Below, piece after piece: positions 57,975-64,000 of a DNA stretch of 64,000 nt (within the stretch, counting starts at the first letter, position 1; each line of letters opens with the position of its first letter). A program made the translations under genes and the position numbers. Origin of the DNA: Pseudomonas mediterranea CFBP 5447. Its GTDB lineage: Bacteria; Pseudomonadota; Gammaproteobacteria; Pseudomonadales; Pseudomonadaceae. The stretch lies in the NCBI RefSeq assembly GCF_000774145.1, contig NZ_KN322983.1, positions 558,001 through 622,000 on the forward strand, given 5' to 3'. A model generated the notes under the pieces. It worked only from the letters and a program-made list of their open reading frames with translations. It was not told the DNA's origin and searched no databases.

Positions 57975-58037
57975 GGCAGGATTTCTCAAGAGAACGGCCG
58001 CTGAAGCGACGAGCCTCGGAGCAGCGATAGGTTATTG

Positions 58038-58048
58038 TTGTCGTACAA
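58038..58048. promoter_or_regulatory. Candidate GntR/FadR-type operator
   Basis: TTGTCGTACAA matches the TNGTNNNACNA pattern bound by FadR-subfamily GntR regulators and is extended by TG and CA on each side to a 6-bp inverted repeat. It lies 64 bases before the EamA start and 205 before the SMP-30 gene. No GntR gene is in the window. Pattern match only. Confidence 0.4.
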
Positions 58049-58252
58049 CACTTGGGGATTTGTACCGCATCCTGTTCGATGGGACAAGTTGCGAAGAAAT
58101 CGTAGCGTCCAGAATCATCCTGAATATGTCTGTTTTAAGCGGCCAATGATTCGTACTCTGTTAAACGTGGTAAAGACGGTATTCTTGTACGATGTCTTAT
58201 CACGTAGTAAAACTATCGCCCCGTCCAATAATAATCAACGGAGCGACGCGCG

Positions 58253-59344
58253 ATGGAAACTTCACAACAGACAAGCCCCGCCGACCAAGGCCGCCGGGTA
58301 TTCCTGAAAAAATCCCTGGTGGTCTCGGCCGCTGCCGCCACCCTCGGGAACCTGCCCGGGCTCACTCAGGCGGAGCCGTTGAGCCAGCGTTACCCAGACC
58401 CGTTGATCAACATCCTCGATCCCAGCTTCATGGACCTGCGCCTCTTCAACGCCAGCGTGGAAAAACTCGCCACGGGCCTGCGCTGGGCCGAAGGGCCGGT
58501 GTGGATCGGCGACGGCCGCTACCTGCTGGTCAGTGATATTCCCAACAACCGCATCGTGCGTTGGGATGAGATTACCGGTGGTCTGTCGGTGTACCGCGAG
58601 AACGCCAATTTCTCCAACGGCATGTGCCGTGATCGCCAGGGGCGGTTGCTGGTGTGCGAAGGCTCCACCACCTCGAACGAGGGGCGGCGTGTCACCCGTA
58701 CCGAACACAACGGCACCATCACCGTGCTGGCGGACAGTTTCGACGGCAAGCCTTTCAATTCACCCAACGATATCGTGTGCAAGCGCGACGGTTCGGTCTG
58801 GTTCACCGACCCGCCATTCCAGACCGGCAACAACTACGAAGGCCACAAGGTCACCCCGTCCCAGCCCCACGCGGTGTACCGCATCGACGGCGAAACCGGC
58901 AAGGTCAACCGGGTGATCGATGACCTGGCGGGGCCGAACGGCTTGTGTTTCTCCCCGGACGAGAAGACCCTCTATGTGGTGGAGGGCAGGGCCAAGCCCA
59001 ACCGTCTGATCTGGGCAATCGCGGTCAAGGACGACGGTACCTTGGGCGAGCGGCGCAAGCACATCGAAGGCCTGGACTACGCCGCCATCGATGGCATCAA
59101 GTGCGACGAAAGCGGCAACCTCTGGTGCGGTTGGGGCGGCAACGGCGACCCCAAGGCCGACCTGGAAAAGCTCGACGGTGTACGGGTGTTCAACCCGGAA
59201 GGCAAAGCCATCGGCCATATTTCCCTGCCGGAACGCTGCCCCAATATCTGCTTTGGCGGGCGGGAAGGTAATCGCTTGTTCATGGCCGGCAGTCACTCGC
59301 TGTATTCGCTGTTCGTGAATACCCGAGGGGCCACATTCAGCTGA
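58253..59344 (+). CDS. Exported SMP-30/gluconolactonase-family protein
   Basis: A 363-residue beta-propeller lactonase. The N-terminus has a twin-arginine-like signal, GRRVFLKKSLVVSAAAATL, suggesting folded export to the periplasm. Metal-site motifs are in the right order: Glu in RWAEGPVWI near residue 80, Asn in FNSPNDIVCK, Asn in GPNGLCFSPDEKTLY near 225, and Asp in AIDGIKCDESGNLWCG. Such enzymes open sugar lactones such as gluconolactone. With the transporter and LacI gene nearby it may supply a sugar acid to the cell. A purine-rich AACGGAG precedes the ATG. Confidence 0.9.
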   Translation: METSQQTSPADQGRRVFLKKSLVVSAAAATLGNLPGLTQAEPLSQRYPDPLINILDPSFMDLRLFNASVEKLATGLRWAEGPVWIGDGRYLLVSDIPNNRIVRWDEITGGLSVYRENANFSNGMCRDRQGRLLVCEGSTTSNEGRRVTRTEHNGTITVLADSFDGKPFNSPNDIVCKRDGSVWFTDPPFQTGNNYEGHKVTPSQPHAVYRIDGETGKVNRVIDDLAGPNGLCFSPDEKTLYVVEGRAKPNRLIWAIAVKDDGTLGERRKHIEGLDYAAIDGIKCDESGNLWCGWGGNGDPKADLEKLDGVRVFNPEGKAIGHISLPERCPNICFGGREGNRLFMAGSHSLYSLFVNTRGATFS

Positions 59345-59385
59345 CTGAATGGCTTGGGCCGCGGGCCTCGCCGCCGTGGGTCGGC

Positions 59386-59769
59386 TCAGGACGGATCGCA
59401 ACTCCACAATTCCACCAACGGTTGATCTGCCGTTGGTGGCCCCAGCCAATGGCTCATTGGCTCGCAATGTCCATTCAAACACAGCTGGTAATCCCCAGCC
59501 TGGGGTGTGCGGCCCAGTCTCAGCGGTTGCAGCGGCGGCAGTTGGCGCAGGTAGTGCCAGCTGCCGTTTTTCAGCCAGGCGCCGTCGGGAATCTCCATGC
59601 CAGCGCCGTTGCCTTTGACCCTGGCTTCCCCCAGAACCAACCCCTGCGCGGTAACCCGGTAGTCTTCCTCCCAGCGGATTTTCTCGATGGTGTGATTCCA
59701 CGCCAGCGTGAAATCCCGCGGGGGAAGCTGGGCCCAGACCACACCGGCCAGGCCCAGGCATAAACCCAT
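59386..59769 (-). CDS. DUF1850-type exported protein linked to TAXI-TRAP transporter
   Basis: A 127-residue protein with a short signal peptide (MGLCLGLAGVVWA). The DUF1850 marks FTLAWNHTIEKIRWEEDYRV and GAWLKNGSWHYL are present. DUF1850 genes are typically next to TAXI-type TRAP permease genes, and here the ATG overlaps the permease stop (TGATG), so the two are coupled. Function unknown. An alternative ATG lies 12 codons upstream within the permease gene. Confidence 0.8.
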   Translation of the reverse strand: MGLCLGLAGVVWAQLPPRDFTLAWNHTIEKIRWEEDYRVTAQGLVLGEARVKGNGAGMEIPDGAWLKNGSWHYLRQLPPLQPLRLGRTPQAGDYQLCLNGHCEPMSHWLGPPTADQPLVELWSCDPS

Positions 59770-61796
59770 CACGCCAGGGCCCGTCCGATGCGCCGCGAGC
59801 GCCATAGGTGCTGGAAAATCAACAGCCCGGCCAGCACGAAACCAATCTCATCCGTCAGCGGCAACGCGACGACCAGCAAAGCGCCTGCGGCAAAACACAG
59901 CAGGCGCTCCCAGATCGGCATCTTCTGTTGCAGATGGCCGGTGGACGCCATGCCCCAGAGCCCGACGGCGAGCATCGTCTTGATCAACATGTAAGCGGTC
60001 ATCCACAGATTGTCACCCTGAAGCATCAATGCCGGGTTATAGACTGCCATGAACGGAATGACAAAGCCGGCAAGCGCAATGCGCACCGCCCAGAAACTGA
60101 TTTTCAGGCCGGTCTCCCTGGCGATGGGCGCCGCCGCGAAGCAAGCCAGTGCCACGGGCGGCGTGAGGTCGGCGAGGATGCCGAAATAGAACACGAACAT
60201 GTGCGACACGATCAGCGGCACGCCCAATTCCAGCAGGGCGGGCGCGGCGATCGAGCTGGTGATGATGTAATTGGGGATGGTGGGAATGCCCATGCCGAGC
60301 ACCAGGCAGGTGAGCATTGTCAGGATCAGCGACAGCAGCAGGTTGTCCTTGCCGATGGCCAGGATATAACCGGCGAAGGTCGACGCCACACCCGTCAGCG
60401 ATACCACGCCGATGATGATGCCCACCAGGGCACAGGCAATCCCTACCGGCACCGCATGTCGCGCGCCGTCCACCAGGGCATCGAGGCAAATGGTCAGGGT
60501 TTCCCGCGCGCCTTTGATGAACCCGCAGACGATGACCAGCACCGCGATCACCGCAAAGATGACACCGATGCCCAGTTGGAAAAAACCCACGCACAGAATG
60601 CCCAGCGCGATCCAGAAGGCGCAGCGCAGGGCAAAGCTCGATACGCGCAGGATGATTGCCGAGCCGAGAATCACGATGGCAGTGAGCGCCAGCCCCACCA
60701 TGCCGGAAAAAAGCGGCGTGCGCCCGGAAAACAGCAGATAGATCAGGACGGCGAGCGGGATCAGCAGGTACCAGTTGTCTTTCACGGCGCCCAGTGCGCT
60801 GGGGCATTGGTCCTTGGGCAAGCCTTTGAGGTTGGAGCGCTTGGCTTCGAGATGAACCATCCAGAACACCGAGCCGAAGTACAGGCACGCGGGAATCAAG
60901 GCGGCCTTGGCGACTTCAACGAACGGCACGTTGATGGTCTCGGCCATGATGAACGCCACGGCACCCATGATCGGCGGCATCAATTGGCTGCCCATGCTGG
61001 AGGTGGCCTCCACGCCGCCAGCGAACGCGGCTTTGTAGCCGAAGCGCTTCATCAGCGGGATGGTGAATTGCCCGGTGGTCACCACGTTGGCAATACCGGA
61101 GCCAGTGATGGTTCCCATCAAGGCAGAGGAGGCGACGGCGACTTTGGCCGGGCCGCCGAGCTTGTGGCCGAACAGGCCCATGGCAAAGTCGGTGAACAGC
61201 TTGATCATCCCGGCTTTCTCGAGGAAAGCGCCGAACAGGATGAACAGGAAAATGTAGGTGGCCGACACGTAGGTCGGCGTACCGTACAGCCCCTCGGTGC
61301 CGAAGGACAATTGATTGACGATCTGATCGAAGCCGTAGCCGCGATGGGCCAGATCGCCCGGCAGGTATTCGCCGAACAGCCCATAGGCCAGGAACAGACC
61401 GCAGATCAACGGCAGCGCAATGCCCATCACCCGTCGAGCGGCTTCGAATACCAATACGATCAGCACGATACCGACGATGAGGTCCGTGTCGGTCAGGTCA
61501 CCGGAACGCTGGATCAAATCGGCTTCAAATATCCATTGGTACAGGGCCGTGGTCAGGCCGGCCAGGGACAATACCCATGCCAGTGGTTGCCAGGGGCGAC
61601 CGGTGCCATGGGCGGGATAACTCAAAAACACCACCCACAACAGGAAACCCACGTGCACGGCACGCAGTACCTGGCTGGAGACAGGGGCGAACGCCGCGGT
61701 GACGATTTGGAATACCGAAAACAGCAGGGCCACGTAGAACAGTGTCCTGGGCCAGTCCCGAGGGTCGGCAGGAATGCCGGGCTGAATCTCACTCAT
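59769..61796 (-). CDS. TRAP transporter, fused 4TM/12TM permease (TAXI type)
   Basis: A 675-residue inner-membrane permease combining the small and large TRAP subunits (DctQ-like region about 1-150, DctM-like region after). It is sodium- or proton-driven and works with a periplasmic TAXI protein, encoded 79 bases upstream. Motifs include GTITGSGIANVVTTGQFTIP, GSQLMPPIMGAVAFIMAE and GMGIPTIPNYIITS. ATG 61796 gives MSEIQPGIPADPRDWP; a longer open frame upstream runs into the preceding gap. Confidence 0.93.
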   Translation of the reverse strand: MSEIQPGIPADPRDWPRTLFYVALLFSVFQIVTAAFAPVSSQVLRAVHVGFLLWVVFLSYPAHGTGRPWQPLAWVLSLAGLTTALYQWIFEADLIQRSGDLTDTDLIVGIVLIVLVFEAARRVMGIALPLICGLFLAYGLFGEYLPGDLAHRGYGFDQIVNQLSFGTEGLYGTPTYVSATYIFLFILFGAFLEKAGMIKLFTDFAMGLFGHKLGGPAKVAVASSALMGTITGSGIANVVTTGQFTIPLMKRFGYKAAFAGGVEATSSMGSQLMPPIMGAVAFIMAETINVPFVEVAKAALIPACLYFGSVFWMVHLEAKRSNLKGLPKDQCPSALGAVKDNWYLLIPLAVLIYLLFSGRTPLFSGMVGLALTAIVILGSAIILRVSSFALRCAFWIALGILCVGFFQLGIGVIFAVIAVLVIVCGFIKGARETLTICLDALVDGARHAVPVGIACALVGIIIGVVSLTGVASTFAGYILAIGKDNLLLSLILTMLTCLVLGMGIPTIPNYIITSSIAAPALLELGVPLIVSHMFVFYFGILADLTPPVALACFAAAPIARETGLKISFWAVRIALAGFVIPFMAVYNPALMLQGDNLWMTAYMLIKTMLAVGLWGMASTGHLQQKMPIWERLLCFAAGALLVVALPLTDEIGFVLAGLLIFQHLWRSRRIGRALA

Positions 61797-61875
61797 CAAG
61801 GGTGTCCTCTTGCCTGCATTGAAGGTGCGAACCGGGAGGGCGCGGCGACGGTAGTCGCCGCTGCGTCGGATCGGC

Positions 61876-62826
61876 CTACAGGGCGCCGGCTTCCTTGTAG
61901 TAGCGCTCGGCACCGGGATGGAGGGGGATAGGCAAGTTTTTCGCGGCTTTGTCCAAGGTGATGTCTTTGGCTGCGGAGTGGGCGCTGCCGAGACGGGGAA
62001 GGTTTTCGAACAGCAGCTTGGTCATCTGGTAGGCCACCTCGTCCGAAACGTCTTCACGGGTGACCAGGATGTTGGTGATGGCCACGGTGGGTACGGCTTC
62101 GGTCTGGCCGTCATAGGTATTGGGCGGGATCGTTGCGCTTTGGTAGGCCGGGTTGCCGATTTTTGTCACCACCTCTGTCGGGATCGACACGTAGTTCAGC
62201 GGCATGGTCGAGGCCAGATCGCGGATGGCTGCCATTCCCAGCCCCGAAGACTGGAGCGTAGCGTCCAGCTGACGGTTCTTGATCAGGTCCACCGATTCGG
62301 CGAAGGGCAGATACTGGACCTTCATGTCGCTGTAGTTCAGTCCCGCTGCCTTGAGAATGGCCCGCGCGTTCAACTCGGTGCCGGATTTCGCCGCCCCCAC
62401 GGAAATGGATTTGCCCTTGAGATCGGCCAACGTCTTGATGCCCGACTCCTGGCTGGCAACGATCTGGATGTAATTGGGGTAGGCGCCGGCAATGGCACGC
62501 AGCTTGGTCAGGGGTGCCTTGAAGCCGGCATCTTCCACGCCATTCTTGGCGTCAGCCACCGAGTCGCCCAGCGCCAGGGCCAATTCTCCGCGCCCGGCCT
62601 GCAGCAGGTTGAGGTTTTCCACCGAAGCCTTGGTGGCTTGCACCGAGGTTTTGGCGTCCTTGATGCCGGCGCTGTAGATCTGTGACAGCCCCACCCCGAT
62701 CGGGTAGTAGACCCCACTGGTGCCCCCCGTCAGGATGTTGATGTACACCGGTGCGGCCTGGACCGTGGTCGTGACCACCAAGGCTGCCGCGGCGGCCAGA
62801 AGGGTGAAGCGCTTGTTGACTCGCAT
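61876..62826 (-). CDS. TAXI-family TRAP solute-binding protein
   Basis: A 316-residue periplasmic binding protein. The signal peptide ends near ALVVTTTVQA-APV. The family motif ILTGGTSGVYYPIGVGLSQI is at the N-terminus of the mature part; PFAESVDLIKNRQLDATLQS and the C-terminal HPGAERYYKE fit. Substrates of TAXI proteins are often organic acids such as glutamate or 2-oxoglutarate; here a sugar acid is possible from context. First gene of the transporter operon. Confidence 0.93.
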   Translation of the reverse strand: MRVNKRFTLLAAAAALVVTTTVQAAPVYINILTGGTSGVYYPIGVGLSQIYSAGIKDAKTSVQATKASVENLNLLQAGRGELALALGDSVADAKNGVEDAGFKAPLTKLRAIAGAYPNYIQIVASQESGIKTLADLKGKSISVGAAKSGTELNARAILKAAGLNYSDMKVQYLPFAESVDLIKNRQLDATLQSSGLGMAAIRDLASTMPLNYVSIPTEVVTKIGNPAYQSATIPPNTYDGQTEAVPTVAITNILVTREDVSDEVAYQMTKLLFENLPRLGSAHSAAKDITLDKAAKNLPIPLHPGAERYYKEAGAL

Positions 62827-62920
62827 GGAAAACTCTCCGTCTTGTTATGGCTTTATGCAGAGCCCTTCCACTGTAGTTGAAACGGGACCGATGGCGAGTC
62901 GATAGAACCGATGTGCCTGG

Positions 62921-63958
62921 TCAGGCAGTGCCGGGACCCGGAGCTACGCTGCTGCCGCGAACTGTCAGCTCGAATGGGAGCAGTACGTGCTGCTGTGGGA
63001 TAGGCTTTTTCTCGATCAACGCGATGAGCATCTCCACGGCTTTGCTGCCAAACGTCTCGGCAGGCTGGGAAATGGTGGTCAGCGGCGGATCGCAGTACGC
63101 CGCGAACGGGATGTCGTCGAACCCCACCAGGGAAATGTCCTCGGGCACCCGCAACCCCGATTCCTTGATGCGCTTGAGGGCGCCGATGGCCATCTCGTCG
63201 TTTTCACAGAACAGCGCGCTGGGCCGCTCGGCCAGCGCCAGCATCGCCCCGGCGCCGTCGTACCCGGCGTTCAGGGTGAAGTCGCCGTGGCAGATCAAGC
63301 CTGGGTCGATGGTCAGACCGGCCTGACGCAAGGCATCCTCGTAGCCGGCCACGCGGTCCAGGGTCAGGGGGCTGCTGCGGGGGCCCTTGATGATGCCGAT
63401 GCGGCGGTGACCGAGGCCGATCAGGTATTCGGTCATGGCCTGGGCTGCGGCGCGGTTGTCGAGACTGATGGTGGGATAGTCGGCACCCTTGACCACTTCG
63501 CAGGCGTTGACCAGCGGCAGGGCTCCGGCGCCTGGAGGGAGCGAGTCGAAAGGATTGCTTGCGCGCAACTGGATCACGCCGTCGGCCTGGTGCGCATAGA
63601 CCAGCGCGGCGAACTCCCGCTCGATTTCTGCCTGGCCCTGGGTGTCGCACAACAGCAGCCGATAACCCGCTGCCTGGGCAGACTGCTGGGCACCGCTGAT
63701 GACCCGGGCAAAGAATGTATTGGCGATGGCCGGCACCAGGATCACCAGGTTGCCGGTGCGCCGGGAACGGAACTGCACGGCCATCAGGTTCGGCCGGTAG
63801 CCGGCCTGTTCCACCGCCGCGTTGACCTTGTCCCGCGTCTCGGGCAGTACCCGTTCGGGGGATTTGAGCGTTCTGGAAACCGTAGCCACCGACACGCCGG
63901 CCAGCCGGGCCACTTCACGGATATTGGACAAAAGCACCTCGATCGAGCGCCGGAACAT
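62921..63958 (-). CDS. LacI/GalR-family transcriptional regulator
   Basis: A 345-residue repressor. The N-terminal DNA-binding helix-turn-helix is NIREVARLAGVSVATVSRTL with the hinge helix QAGYRPNLMA; the rest is a periplasmic-binding-protein-like sensor (GVIQLRASNPF, ISLVGFDDIPFAAYCDPPLT). The HTH begins at residue 12, so a later TTG start (about residue 9) is possible. It lies 94 bases upstream of the TAXI gene in the same direction and is the likely regulator of the transporter unit. Gluconate-responsive GntR-type members look similar. Confidence 0.9.
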   Translation of the reverse strand: MFRRSIEVLLSNIREVARLAGVSVATVSRTLKSPERVLPETRDKVNAAVEQAGYRPNLMAVQFRSRRTGNLVILVPAIANTFFARVISGAQQSAQAAGYRLLLCDTQGQAEIEREFAALVYAHQADGVIQLRASNPFDSLPPGAGALPLVNACEVVKGADYPTISLDNRAAAQAMTEYLIGLGHRRIGIIKGPRSSPLTLDRVAGYEDALRQAGLTIDPGLICHGDFTLNAGYDGAGAMLALAERPSALFCENDEMAIGALKRIKESGLRVPEDISLVGFDDIPFAAYCDPPLTTISQPAETFGSKAVEMLIALIEKKPIPQQHVLLPFELTVRGSSVAPGPGTA

Positions 63959-64000
63959 GGCGGCACGAAGGGGAGCTTACCGCAGGTTGGGTGCCTCACA

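Overview
The window looks like a chromosomal segment of a fluorescent Pseudomonas (P. fluorescens group). Reasons: a high-GC genome, a fused nuoCD gene, adjacent monomeric and dimeric isocitrate dehydrogenases, the gene order nuo - aceA - purB - mnmA - idh/icd - clpSA - infA - bpt/aat - trxB - ftsK - lolA - rarA - serS - cysG known from pseudomonads, and many REP-type inverted repeats with GAGCCTGCTCGC or GAGGGGATT cores. No rRNA, tRNA, CRISPR array, insertion sequence or prophage was seen.

Layout. 1-2096: end of a GntP-family permease gene, a hydroxypyruvate/2-oxo-tetronate isomerase gene and a DeoR-type regulator, probably for a four-carbon sugar-acid pathway. 2315-2949: a small DUF6124-type gene behind a structured leader. 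3185-18183: the complete 13-gene nuo operon for respiratory complex I on the minus strand. 18727-29624, minus strand: isocitrate lyase, a secretin-N-domain protein, an acetyltransferase, the ribosomal oxygenase RoxA, PurB, HflD, MnmA, a Nudix hydrolase and monomeric isocitrate dehydrogenase. 30107-37714: icd, cspD, then clpS/clpA, infA, bpt, aat and trxB, which brings together all core parts of the bacterial N-degron pathway. 38033-45672, plus strand: ftsK, lolA, rarA, crcB, serS and cysG.

45815-53362 is ordinary accessory metabolism: a glutathionyl-hydroquinone-reductase-like enzyme, a TrpD2/YbiB-like gene, tusDCBE for tRNA 2-thiolation, small proteins, gamma-glutamyltransferase and an isochorismatase-like hydrolase. 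53425-55754 is a small conflict locus: an E3-type rRNase bacteriocin gene split by a frameshift, its intact immunity gene, and a second DUF6124 gene. 55855-63958 holds a tandem CAP protein, an EamA exporter, an exported SMP-30 lactonase, a TAXI-TRAP transporter with a DUF1850 partner, and a LacI regulator, which together look like an uptake and catabolic unit.

The most unusual signal is shared by the two DUF6124 genes, 53 kb apart and on opposite strands. Each is preceded by a leader of about 225 nt with the same predicted architecture: a 5' hairpin, a long-range stem, a UUCG-loop hairpin, and a second hairpin whose 8-nt loop is perfectly complementary to the gene's own Shine-Dalgarno region. 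A further ACCAA segment can pair with either of two identical flanking TTTGGT segments. The helices differ in sequence between the copies but the differences are compensatory. This points to a structured cis-regulatory RNA that hides the ribosome-binding site in a pseudoknot. I could not check it against Rfam.
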